NCBI GenBank assembly: GCA_046728935.1
Contig: JBKPFS010000172.1
Span: 1 to 18,730 of the forward strand
Direction of reading: 5' to 3'
DNA length: 18,730 nt
Origin: DATAFO01 sp046728935
GTDB lineage: Bacteria > Actinomycetota > Thermoleophilia > Solirubrobacterales > 70-9
In this document: piece by piece, positions 6,499 through 12,658 of the stretch
Layout: every line of letters begins with the position of its first letter
Position numbering within the stretch: position 1 is the stretch's first letter
Made by a program: the position numbers and the translations under genes
The notes under the pieces: model-generated
Databases searched by the model: none
What the model saw: the letters and a program-made list of their open reading frames with translations, nothing else
Told to the model about the DNA's origin: nothing

Positions 6499-7644
6499 AT
6501 GGATCTACTCGAGTACCAGGGCAAACAGGTCTTCGTCCGGCACGGCGTTCCGGTTCCGGACGGCCGGCACGCGGCCAGCGTCGACGCCGCGGTGGCAGCC
6601 GCCCGCGAGATCGGCTACCCGTGCGTGATCAAGGCCCAGGTGCGAATCGGCAAACGCGGCAAGGCCGGCGGGATCAAGGTCGCCAAGGACGAGGCCGAGG
6701 CACGCCAGCACGCCGAGGCGATCCTGGGCATGGACATTCGCGGCTTGACCGTCCACGACCTCTGGGTCGAGCAGGCATCGGAGATCGCCGCCGAGTACTA
6801 CGCCTCGATCATCCTCGACCGCTCGGAGAAGAAGCTGCTGGTGATGCTCTCGCGGATGGGCGGGATGGACGTCGAGGAGGTCGCCGCCCAGCATCCCGAG
6901 TCGCTGGTGAAGCGCCACCTCGAGCCGGGCGATGCGCTCAGCGTCGAGCTCGGGCGGCAGATCGCGATCGACGCCGGGATCGACGAGGACGTTACCGACC
7001 AGGTCGCGGAGATGCTGGTCAAGCTCCACCAGGTCGCCTCGGCCGAGGACGCCACCCTGATCGAGGTCAATCCCCTGATCGTCACCGGGGACAGGCGGGT
7101 GATCGCCCTCGACGCCAAGGTGACCATCGACAACAACGCCCTCTTCAGGCACGAGGAGCTGGCGGAGCTTCGCGACGAGTCAGCCGAGGACCGCCAGGAG
7201 GCGATGGCGAAGAGCAAGGGCCTCACCTACGTGAAGCTCGACGGCAACATCGGCATCCTCGCCAACGGCGCCGGCCTCTGCATGTCCACGCTCGACGTCG
7301 TCGCTCAGGCCGGCGGCGACCCCGCGAACTTTCTCGACGCGGGCGGCGGCTCGAAGGCGGAGGCGATCGTCGACGCGCTCGAGGTGATCACCTCCGACGA
7401 GAAGGTGAGCGCGATCCTGTTCAACATCTTCGGCGGCATCACCCGCTGCGACGAGATCGCGAAGGGGATCATCGAGGCCTCGAAGCGGATCGAGATCGCC
7501 TCGCCGCTCGTCGTCCGGCTCGACGGGACCAACTCCGAGGAGGGGCTGGAGCTCCTCGCCGGGGCGGATCTCCCCAACCTCCACCAGGAGAAGACGATGC
7601 TCGGCGCCGCGGAGAAGGTGGTGGAGCTGGCGGGTGTGTCATGA
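6499..7644 (+). CDS. sucC: Succinate-CoA ligase [ADP/GDP-forming], beta subunit
   Basis: The 381-residue protein is a full SucC. It begins MDLLEYQGKQVFVRHGVPVP and contains the ATP-grasp features YPCVIKAQVRIGKRGKAGGI (nucleotide-binding region, about 40-60), VEQASEIAAEYYASIILDR, LIEVNPLIV (metal-binding Glu and Asn, about 187-195) and ALDAKVTIDNNALFRH. The C-terminal ligase domain has GNIGILANGAGLCMSTLD, GGDPANFLDAGGG, ILFNIFGGITRCD (CoA/phosphohistidine contact) and VVRLDGTNSEEG. With SucD it interconverts succinyl-CoA and succinate, making ATP or GTP in the TCA cycle. Length is slightly below the common 386-398. SucD follows after a 52-base spacer holding two hairpins. The nucleotide preference cannot be read safely. 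The start fits the family N-terminus exactly. Confidence 0.98.
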   Translation: MDLLEYQGKQVFVRHGVPVPDGRHAASVDAAVAAAREIGYPCVIKAQVRIGKRGKAGGIKVAKDEAEARQHAEAILGMDIRGLTVHDLWVEQASEIAAEYYASIILDRSEKKLLVMLSRMGGMDVEEVAAQHPESLVKRHLEPGDALSVELGRQIAIDAGIDEDVTDQVAEMLVKLHQVASAEDATLIEVNPLIVTGDRRVIALDAKVTIDNNALFRHEELAELRDESAEDRQEAMAKSKGLTYVKLDGNIGILANGAGLCMSTLDVVAQAGGDPANFLDAGGGSKAEAIVDALEVITSDEKVSAILFNIFGGITRCDEIAKGIIEASKRIEIASPLVVRLDGTNSEEGLELLAGADLPNLHQEKTMLGAAEKVVELAGVS

Positions 7645-7688
7645 GCCGCTTTAGCGCCGAAAGCGGCGTGTCAGGCGGCGAAGCCGCC
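7636..7688 (+). repeat. Two tandem hairpins with a GTGTCA direct repeat between sucC and sucD
   Basis: Directly after the sucC stop, GCCGCTTT (7645-7652) pairs perfectly with AAAGCGGC (7660-7667) around a seven-base loop. A second stem, GGCGGC (7674-7679) with GCCGCC (7683-7688), has the loop GAA. GTGTCA occurs at 7636-7641 and again at 7668-7673, bracketing the first hairpin. No U-tract follows, so it is not a classical terminator. It may be an intercistronic processing or stabilising element, or a small palindromic repeat insertion. Confidence 0.7.
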
Positions 7689-7696
7689 GCAGATTG

Positions 7697-8575
7697 ATGT
7701 CCATCGTCGTCGACACCGAGACGAAGCTGGTGGTCTCCGGGCTCACGGGCCGGGAGGGGAGCTTCCACGGCCTTCGCAACCGCGCCTACGGCACTGAGGT
7801 GGTCGCCGGGGTCACGCCCGGCAAGGGTGGCCAGGACGTGGAGGGGATCCCGATCCTCGATTCGATCGCCGAGGCCGTCTCCGAGCACGGAGCGAACACC
7901 TCGATGATCTTCGTGCCCGCGCGGTTTGCCGCGGCGGCGATCAACGAGGCGATCGACGCGGGGGTCCACACGGTGATCGCGATCACCGAGGGCATCCCCG
8001 TCTTCGACATGCTTGCGACCTACTGGAAGGCGCGCGAGGCGGGAGTGAGGCTGATCGGGCCCAACTGCCCCGGCGTGCTCTCCCCGGGGAAGGCGAACGT
8101 GGGGATCATCCCGGCCCAGTTCTTCGAGCCGGGCTCGATCGGCGTCGTCTCCAAGTCGGGGACGCTGACCTACCAGATCGGCAACGAGCTGAAGCAGGCG
8201 GGGATGGGCAACTCGACGATCGTCGGCATCGGCGGCGACCCGATCGTCGGCTCAGACTTCATCGACGTCCTCGAGCTCTTCGAGGACGACCCCGAGACCG
8301 AGCTGATCGTGCTGGTCGGCGAGATCGGCGGCGACGCGGAGGAGCGGGCGGCCGACTACATCGCCGAGAACGTGACCAAGCCCGTCGTCGCCTACATCGC
8401 GGGCTTCACCGCGCCTCCGGGCAAGCAGATGGGCCACGCAGGCGCGATCATCTCGGGCTCCTCCGGCACCGCCGAGGCGAAGAAGGAGGCCCTCGAGGCG
8501 AGAGACGTGCGCGTCGGCCGCAGCCCGACCGAGACCGCGCGGCTGGCCGTCGAGGCGATGAAGGCGGTCGCCTAG
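7697..8575 (+). CDS. sucD: Succinate-CoA ligase [ADP/GDP-forming], alpha subunit
   Basis: The 292-residue protein carries all SucD landmarks: the CoA-binding Rossmann start VVSGLTGREGSFH, VTPGKGGQ, IFVPARFAAAAINEAID, IAITEGIPV, RLIGPNCPGVLSPGKANVGI, SKSGTLTYQI, GIGGDPIVGSDFIDVL, and the phosphohistidine loop KQMGHAGAIISGSSGTAE with H247. It forms the catalytic dimer with SucC and carries the phosphohistidine intermediate. I chose ATG at 7697 because the TTG at 7694 would only add one Met-like residue and the family begins SIVVD. There is no strong Shine-Dalgarno; two hairpins occupy the spacer from sucC and may affect initiation. A further hairpin region follows the stop. Confidence 0.98.
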   Translation: MSIVVDTETKLVVSGLTGREGSFHGLRNRAYGTEVVAGVTPGKGGQDVEGIPILDSIAEAVSEHGANTSMIFVPARFAAAAINEAIDAGVHTVIAITEGIPVFDMLATYWKAREAGVRLIGPNCPGVLSPGKANVGIIPAQFFEPGSIGVVSKSGTLTYQIGNELKQAGMGNSTIVGIGGDPIVGSDFIDVLELFEDDPETELIVLVGEIGGDAEERAADYIAENVTKPVVAYIAGFTAPPGKQMGHAGAIISGSSGTAEAKKEALEARDVRVGRSPTETARLAVEAMKAVA

Positions 8576-8590
8576 CAGCTGCCCGAGGCC

Positions 8591-8619
8591 GAGTGTCGAC
8601 TCGTGTGCGCGTAGCGCAC
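8591..8619 (+). other. Short inverted repeats downstream of sucD
   Basis: GAGT and ACTC (8591-8602) and then GTGCGC/GCGCAC (8605-8610 and 8614-8619, loop GTA) form two small stems. They are followed by GTCAGACGACG, which resembles the GTCAGGCGGCG that follows the hairpin before sucD. No T-run follows, so intrinsic termination is doubtful. The rest of 8576-8669 shows only the promoter of the next gene. Confidence 0.4.
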
Positions 8620-8655
8620 GTCAGACGACGCTCGCATGCCGGGCTGGGCCGTTGC

Positions 8656-8661
8656 TACGCT
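8656..8661 (+). promoter_or_regulatory. Candidate −10 box (TACGCT) for the aminotransferase
   Basis: TACGCT fits TANNNT and ends eight bases before the ATG at 8670 with no Shine-Dalgarno between (CGCCCGCG), the arrangement of a leaderless transcript. Confidence 0.5.
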
Positions 8662-8669
8662 CGCCCGCG

Positions 8670-9773
8670 ATGGCCGGCGACCTGATCAGCTTCGCGCGCG
8701 GCGCGCCGTCCGCGGACATCCTGCCCGCGCAGGCTGTGAGGGAGGCGGCCGCGCGAGCGCTCGAGTCCGACTGGGAGCGGGCGCTCTCCTACGGGACGGG
8801 ACGCGGACACCCCGGCCTCTGCGAGTGGATCGCGTCCGAGCTCCACGGGATCGAAGTCGATCGGGTGATGGTGACGAACGGATCGATGGAGGCGGCGGCG
8901 CTGCTCTTCCGCTACTTCGTCGGGCCGGGCGACCGGGTGATCGTCGAGCAGCCCTCCTACGACCGCACCCTGCTCCTGCTGGGCCGAACCGGGGCCGAGC
9001 TGGTCCCGGTGCCGCTCGAGGCCGACGGCGTCGATGTCGCGACCCTCGAGGCGGTGCTAGCGGAGGGGCCGGTGAAGCTCGCCCACCTGATCCCGAACTT
9101 CCACAACCCGGCCGGATGCACGCTCTCGGCGGCCAAGCGCGAGCGCCTGGTCGAGCTCGCCGCCGAGCACGGCTTCACGATCTTCGAGGACGATCCCTAT
9201 CGCCTGATCAGCTTCGGCACCGAGCCGCCGGCGTCGATGTTCTCGCTCGATTCCTCCGAGCGGGTGATCCATGCGTCCTCGTTCTCGAAGACGGTCAGCC
9301 CCGGGGTGAGGATCGGGTACCTGGCCGGCCCGGCGGAGGCGATCGCGACGCTCGCCAAGCGCGCCAGCGAGCACTACATCTCGCCGAACATGCTCGCCGA
9401 GTCGATCGTGCTCGACCTCTGCACGTCGGGCGGCTTGGAGAGCAACATCCAGGCGGTCAACGCGGCGCTCAGGGAGCGCCGCGACGCACTGGTGGAGGCC
9501 GTGCGCGAGCGGCTCCCGGAGGCCGAGTTCGTGGTTCCCGAGGGCGGCTACTTCCTCTGGCTCGACCTGCCCGACGACGTCGACACGCCGGCCATGCTCG
9601 AGGCGGCGCGAAAGCAGGACGTGACCTTCGTCGCCGGCCCCGACTTCATGCTCGACGGCGGTCAGTCGAGCCTGCGGCTCTCGTTCGCCCCGGTCGGGGC
9701 GGACCGGATCGCCGAGGGGGTCGAGCGACTCGTGCGGGCGCTCGAGTCGGTCCGGGCCGGCGCCCCCGCGTAG
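8670..9773 (+). CDS. PLP-dependent aminotransferase, class I/II (LysN/ARO8-like)
   Basis: The 367-residue protein is a fold-type I aminotransferase. Landmarks are LISFARGAPSADILP at the N-terminus, YGTGRGHPGLCEWIASEL, VTNGSMEAAALLFRYF, EQPSYDRTLLLL, LIPNFHNPAGCTLS (Asn contact to PLP), FTIFEDDPYRLISF (Asp and Tyr contacts), ASSFSKTVSPGVRIGYLAGP with the Schiff-base lysine K207, and LRLSFAP with the carboxylate-binding Arg. The pattern matches the LysN/ARO8 group that transaminates 2-aminoadipate, aromatic or branched-chain amino acids; the same domain occurs in MocR regulators, but no GntR helix-turn-helix is present here. The exact substrate is unknown. The ATG at 8670 is preferred over TTG 8652 because a TACGCT −10 box would lie inside the longer version. 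It appears monocistronic, after sucD. Confidence 0.92.
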   Translation: MAGDLISFARGAPSADILPAQAVREAAARALESDWERALSYGTGRGHPGLCEWIASELHGIEVDRVMVTNGSMEAAALLFRYFVGPGDRVIVEQPSYDRTLLLLGRTGAELVPVPLEADGVDVATLEAVLAEGPVKLAHLIPNFHNPAGCTLSAAKRERLVELAAEHGFTIFEDDPYRLISFGTEPPASMFSLDSSERVIHASSFSKTVSPGVRIGYLAGPAEAIATLAKRASEHYISPNMLAESIVLDLCTSGGLESNIQAVNAALRERRDALVEAVRERLPEAEFVVPEGGYFLWLDLPDDVDTPAMLEAARKQDVTFVAGPDFMLDGGQSSLRLSFAPVGADRIAEGVERLVRALESVRAGAPA

Positions 9774-9806
9774 CCCGAGGACAGATCGCGATCGCCACTA
9801 CCGGGC

Positions 9807-10018
9807 GTGTGCTTGCGTATTTCTCATTCAAGGGCGCAGGCAGCTCGATCCCGTCAGCGAGCGGAATCTCGCCGAGCGCCGGTTCTCGGCGCTGGCGGCC
9901 GCGGTTCGCGAGCACAAGGGAGGTGCGGCGGGCGGAGAGGCAGCTGCGGATCCAGGATCGGACGCTCTACAGGCGGCTGCGCCAGATCTGCGGCGAGCTC
10001 GACCTCGACGCCGCCTGA
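9807..10018 (+). pseudogene. Frameshifted duplicate of the downstream 68-residue small protein
   Basis: Read in successive frames, this stretch encodes VFLIQGRRQLDPVSERN, LAERRFSALAAAVREH and then VRRAERQLRIQDRTLYRRLR with QICG. These match, in order, the intact protein at 10110-10316 (VLLIEGARKLDPVTERN, LAERRFSALAAAVREH, VRRREYAMRSQDAHLYRRLR). Frame is lost twice: about one extra base near 9810-9817, and a net loss of two bases (or gain of one) near 9914-9922, just after the REH codons. No convincing start or Shine-Dalgarno is left; GTG 9807 sits where the intact gene has its ATG, exactly 303 bases upstream of it. It is best explained as one arm of a tandem duplication that has decayed. Confidence 0.75.
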
Positions 10019-10060
10019 CAACTTTTACCCGCCGGTTACACCGGGTTTAGCCACCGGCCC

Positions 10061-10066
10061 TACGCT
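10061..10066 (+). promoter_or_regulatory. Candidate −10 box (TACGCT) for the leader ORF and small protein
   Basis: TACGCT, identical to the box before the aminotransferase, ends eight bases before ATG 10075. TTACAC at 10036-10041 could serve as a loose −35 with 19-base spacing. The −35/−10 gap contains CCGGTTA and CCGGGTTTA repeats and the ends of an inverted repeat (GCCGGT 10031-10036, ACCGGC 10053-10058) that could be an operator. Confidence 0.45.
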
Positions 10067-10074
10067 CACCCCAG

Positions 10075-10113
10075 ATGGTTCGCGTGGGACGGAAGGAGGT
10101 AGCCAGGGCATGA
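10075..10113 (+). CDS. Possible 12-codon leader ORF coupled to the small protein
   Basis: ATG 10075 opens a short frame, MVRVGRKEVARA, ending in TGA at 10111-10113 that overlaps the ATG of the next ORF as ATGA. The start follows a TACGCT box by eight bases, so this ORF would be translated from the 5' end of a leaderless mRNA. The Shine-Dalgarno AAGGAGG of the next gene lies inside its last codons. That is the geometry of translational coupling. The peptide itself may have no function. This is inferred from layout only. Confidence 0.4.
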   Translation: MVRVGRKEVARA

Positions 10114-10316
10114 CGCCGGTATTGCTGATCGAGGGCGCGAGGAAGCTCGACCCGGTGACGGAGCGCAACCTCGCGGAGCGCCGCTTCTCCGCGCTGGCGG
10201 CGGCGGTTCGCGAGCACGAGGCACAGGTACGGCGACGCGAGTACGCGATGCGGTCCCAGGACGCTCACCTGTACCGCCGGCTGCGGCAGATCTGCGGCGA
10301 CCCCGAGCGCGAGTAG
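10110..10316 (+). CDS. Small charged helical protein, function unknown (68 residues)
   Basis: I do not recognise a characterised family. The 68-residue product is mostly charged and helical: VLLIEGARKLDPVTERN, LAERRFSALAAAVREHEAQV, then RREYAMRSQDAHLYRRLRQI and CGDPERE. It has no signal peptide or membrane segment and one cysteine (C62). The strongest argument for coding is conservation of a second, decayed copy immediately upstream, with the same REH...VRR...LYRRLRQICG core. A strong Shine-Dalgarno (AAGGAGG) ends about ten bases before the ATG, one of the very few good ones in the window. The ORF overlaps a 12-codon leader by ATGA. The basic R-rich C-terminal half (YRRLRQIC) could bind nucleic acid or a protein partner, but nothing shows this. 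It ends seven bases before the stop codon of the convergent metalloregulator gene. Confidence 0.75.
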   Translation: MTPVLLIEGARKLDPVTERNLAERRFSALAAAVREHEAQVRRREYAMRSQDAHLYRRLRQICGDPERE

Positions 10317-10332
10317 CCGCGGCCTAGCGGCC
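10316..10332. terminator. Weak hairpin between convergent genes
   Basis: GCCGC (10316-10320) can pair with GCGGC (10327-10331), or GGCC with GGCC (10321-10332), at the junction of the small-protein gene and the convergent regulator gene. No T-run is seen on either strand, so termination function is uncertain. Confidence 0.2.
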
Positions 10333-11037
10333 GTAGCGGTCGGTCGAGATCACGAGCTGGTCCGGCAACGGGGGCCGGGGCGGCGGTGACGGGTCGGCGC
10401 GCACCGACACGGTCTCGGCGACGCTCCGCGAGATCACGTGGCGCCCCTCGTCGGAGCTGACCACGACCTCGTCGTCACCGTTCGACTCCACCTCGCCCTC
10501 GAGACCGGGCCGCAGCCCGGTCTTCTTCAGGTAGTGGAGGATCTCCTCGGCCTCGTTCTCGAACCGCAGGACCGCGACGCTCGCGCCGGGCTCGACGTCG
10601 GCGAGCAGGGCACCGTGCTCTCGAACGCCCTCCACGATCGGATGCCCGTGGGGGCAGGTGGTCGCGTCGCCGATCGCGGCCAGCATCCGCTCCTCGAGCA
10701 CCGGCGACATCGCGTGCTCGAGCCGCTCGGCCTCCTCGTGAACCTCGTCCCAGGGGATCCCCAGCACGTCGGTGAGGAAGCGCTCGATCAGCCGGTGGCG
10801 GCGGACGATCGCCTGCGCCTCGTCACGGCCATCGGCGGTGAAGCTGAGGGACTTGTCGTCGGCGCGGCTGACGTAGCCGTCGGACTCGAGCCGGCCGATC
10901 ATCTCGTGGACCGTGGGCGGCGAGAGCTGCATCGCACGGGCGATGTTGGCTCCCGTGATCGGCAGGCCCGCCTCCTCGAGCCAGAACATCGTCTGGAGGT
11001 ACTCCTCCTCGGCGATCGTGGCGTGCTCGTGCGACAT
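10324..11037 (-). CDS. DtxR/MntR-family metal-dependent transcriptional regulator with FeoA-like C-terminal domain
   Basis: The 237-residue protein has a winged helix (about 8-65: EEEYLQTMFWLEE, GANIARAMQLSPPTVHEMIG, LESDGYVSR), a dimerisation/metal domain (about 75-140), and a C-terminal SH3/FeoA-like domain (about 147-210: LADVEPGASVAVLRF, GLRPGLEGEVE) followed by a Pro-rich tail. Metal ligands align well with DtxR: H81, E85, H100, E107 and H108 correspond to H79, E83, H98, E105 and H106. The diagnostic DtxR/IdeR ligands Met10 and Cys102 are E12 and E104 here, as in manganese-type MntR proteins, which have acidic residues there. TCPHGHPI replaces the usual PHGNPI. The protein likely represses metal-uptake genes when loaded with Mn(II) or Fe(II); targets are not in the window. 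TAGACT nine bases before its ATG suggests its own leaderless promoter, 42 bases after the DUF899 gene. Confidence 0.93.
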   Translation of the reverse strand: MSHEHATIAEEEYLQTMFWLEEAGLPITGANIARAMQLSPPTVHEMIGRLESDGYVSRADDKSLSFTADGRDEAQAIVRRHRLIERFLTDVLGIPWDEVHEEAERLEHAMSPVLEERMLAAIGDATTCPHGHPIVEGVREHGALLADVEPGASVAVLRFENEAEEILHYLKKTGLRPGLEGEVESNGDDEVVVSSDEGRHVISRSVAETVSVRADPSPPPRPPLPDQLVISTDRYGR

Positions 11038-11046
11038 CGACGATCG

Positions 11047-11052
11047 AGTCTA
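11047..11052 (-). promoter_or_regulatory. Candidate −10 box (TAGACT) for the DtxR/MntR-family regulator
   Basis: On the minus strand TAGACT fits TANNNT and ends nine bases before the ATG at 11037; the spacer CGATCGTCG has no Shine-Dalgarno. The regulator is thus probably transcribed separately from the upstream DUF899 gene. Confidence 0.5.
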
Positions 11053-11079
11053 TCCGCGCATCGTCGCCCCGCCGAACGA

Positions 11080-11808
11080 TCAGTCGTAGCTGAGCGCCGG
11101 GAAACCGAAGTCCGCCCCACGGCCCTCGGGGACCATGTCGAGGACGTTCCACAGCGGCCACACTAAGTCGAGGTGACGCGGGTCCTGGTCCGAGTCGATG
11201 GGGCCGCTCATCAGCTCAGAGCCCCAGAAGTGCCGGATCTCGTCACCGTCGCGCCGAAAGACGTTCATGATCGGCAACTGGTCGCCGGCCTCGCTCTCGC
11301 CGAGATAGGCACGGTTGTAGCCGTTGTTGGCTGATGAGAGCAGGCGCAGGTTGCGCCAGCGGCGCTCGGAGGCGAACGCCCTGATCCGATCCGGCGCCGA
11401 CTTGGCCACGACAGCGAGGTTGATGCGCTGCGTCAGGTCGGGCGCGATCCCGTCGAGCGAGGCGAGAAACGAGGTGCACGAGGGGCACGGGGTCTCCGCG
11501 AGCGGCAGCTTCGATGTCTCCCCCACCGTCGGCCCCGGCCGAGAATCGTTGGGATGGCGCGGGAACATGAAGTTGTAGATCGCCAGCGTGTCCTTGCCGG
11601 GGGCGAACAGCTCCGAGAAGCGCACCTCGCCACCGCCCTCGGCTGCCTCCTCGAAGACGTAGTCCTCAGGCACGATCCCACCGGGCGGCAGCTCACGCCG
11701 CTGCGCGGCGACCTTCTCGATCGAGCGCCGCAGCTCGATCTCGGCCTCGAGCAGACTGTTGCGCGCCTCGCGGTACTCCTGCGACTCGCCGGGAAACTCA
11801 AGCGTCAT
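11080..11808 (-). CDS. DUF899 family thioredoxin-like protein
   Basis: The 242-residue protein matches DUF899 (COG4312, predicted dithiol-disulfide oxidoreductases). It has an N-terminal helical segment (YREARNSLLEAEIELRRSIE), ELPPGGIVPEDYVFEE, then a thioredoxin-like core: FSELFAPGKDTLAIYNFMF, ETPCPSCTSFLASLDG with a CPSC motif at C108/C111, INLAVVAKSAPDRIRAFASE, and a C-terminal NVFRRDGDEIRHFWGSELM with a YD end typical of the family. The CxxC supports redox activity, though no substrate is established for this family. The ATG at 11808 gives an N-terminus of family length; GGAGAG lies a few bases upstream as a plausible Shine-Dalgarno, and TACGCT (11826-11821) is a likely −10. It is divergent from the SDR gene with 46 bases between and lies upstream of the metalloregulator. 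Confidence 0.9.
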   Translation of the reverse strand: MTLEFPGESQEYREARNSLLEAEIELRRSIEKVAAQRRELPPGGIVPEDYVFEEAAEGGGEVRFSELFAPGKDTLAIYNFMFPRHPNDSRPGPTVGETSKLPLAETPCPSCTSFLASLDGIAPDLTQRINLAVVAKSAPDRIRAFASERRWRNLRLLSSANNGYNRAYLGESEAGDQLPIMNVFRRDGDEIRHFWGSELMSGPIDSDQDPRHLDLVWPLWNVLDMVPEGRGADFGFPALSYD

Positions 11809-11820
11809 CGTCTCTCCATC

Positions 11821-11826
11821 AGCGTA
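11821..11826 (-). promoter_or_regulatory. Candidate −10 box (TACGCT) for the DUF899 gene
   Basis: On the minus strand TACGCT ends 12 bases before the DUF899 ATG, predicting a leader of only about five bases. It lies within the 46-base divergent region shared with the SDR gene. Confidence 0.35.
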
Positions 11827-11841
11827 GACACAACGGCCTCG

Positions 11842-11847
11842 TAGGAT
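11842..11847 (+). promoter_or_regulatory. Candidate −10 box (TAGGAT) for the SDR gene
   Basis: TAGGAT fits TANNNT and ends seven bases before GTG 11855. The spacer CCCGGAG contains GGAG directly against the start codon, too close for a normal Shine-Dalgarno, so leaderless initiation is more likely. Confidence 0.5.
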
Positions 11848-11854
11848 CCCGGAG

Positions 11855-12658
11855 GTGCGGATCGGTCCCGGCACCACAGCGATCGTCACCGGCGCGTCGC
11901 GCGGCATCGGCAGGGCGCTGGCGGAAGAGCTCGCCCGCCGGGGCGCGGTCGTCGGCCTGCTCTCGCGGTCCAAGGATCGCCTCGAGGAGGTGGCGGCCGG
12001 CCTGCCCCCTCCCGCGGACGCGGAGCACGTCGTGCTCGCGGCCGACACCGTCAAGCGGCGCGAGGTGCAGCGCGCGGTCGAACGCTTCGTCAAGCGGGCC
12101 GGCGGTCTCGACCTCCTGTTCGCGAACGCCGGCGTCGCCCACTACGGCCCCTTCATCGAGGTCGACCTGGAGCGCGCCGAGGAGATGGTCCGGGTGAACG
12201 TGACCGGGACCGTCTACGCCGTCCATGCCGCGCTCACACCGATGGTCGAGCGCCGCTGCGGCCACATCGTGATCACCTCCTCGGGCGCCGGACTGCGCGC
12301 CTTTCCCTCGGCCGCCGTGTACGGAGGGACGAAGGCCTTCGACCGGGCCTTCGGCGAGGCGCTGCGGCATGAGCTCGCGGGGACCGGGGTCTCGGTGACC
12401 ACGGTCTTCCCCGGCGAGGTCGAGACGGACCTCCACGCCCACGAGCGCGACATCCTGCCCGCGTGGCGCTCGAACGAGGAGGAGCTGCCCGTGGGCGATG
12501 CGGTGCGGGCGATCCTCGAGGGCGTCGCGGAGGACAAGCGGAACGTCTACGTGCCAAACATCGTCCGCCTGCTCGGCCTCAACGGCCTGGCACCGCGGCT
12601 CACCGACCGTGTGCTGGTCCGGATCCGCGGCCGCAGCGCCGCGCCGCGCCTCGACTAG
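11855..12658 (+). CDS. Short-chain dehydrogenase/reductase (SDR) family oxidoreductase
   Basis: The 267-residue protein is a classical SDR. The cofactor loop TGASRGIG is at 12-19; the R at position 39 after the second strand (LLSRSK) favours NADP(H). NAG is at 91-93, the active-site Asn region is VRVNVTG (N115), and the catalytic set is S143 with YGGTK (Y156, K160). A PGEVETDL segment follows. The C-terminus (NVYVPNIVRLLGLNGLAPRL) is hydrophobic and basic, as in SDRs that associate loosely with membranes and act on lipids or steroids; the substrate is not identifiable. It starts at GTG, preceded by TAGGAT. It is divergent from DUF899 and meets the next gene tail to tail, the two TAG stops sharing one CTAG. 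Confidence 0.93.
   Translation: MRIGPGTTAIVTGASRGIGRALAEELARRGAVVGLLSRSKDRLEEVAAGLPPPADAEHVVLAADTVKRREVQRAVERFVKRAGGLDLLFANAGVAHYGPFIEVDLERAEEMVRVNVTGTVYAVHAALTPMVERRCGHIVITSSGAGLRAFPSAAVYGGTKAFDRAFGEALRHELAGTGVSVTTVFPGEVETDLHAHERDILPAWRSNEEELPVGDAVRAILEGVAEDKRNVYVPNIVRLLGLNGLAPRLTDRVLVRIRGRSAAPRLD

Noticed and set aside
8605..8619. Hairpin after sucD as an intrinsic terminator
   Set aside because: Short stem, three-base loop and no T-run; kept only as an inverted repeat.
8636..10018. 460-codon plus frame overlapping the aminotransferase
   Set aside because: It is out of frame with the aminotransferase. Only its tail matters, and that belongs to the decayed small-protein copy.
9807..10316. 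Single 169-residue protein covering both small-protein copies
   Set aside because: In this frame the first two thirds are not homologous to the small protein, and a promoter, leader and strong Shine-Dalgarno lie inside it before ATG 10110.
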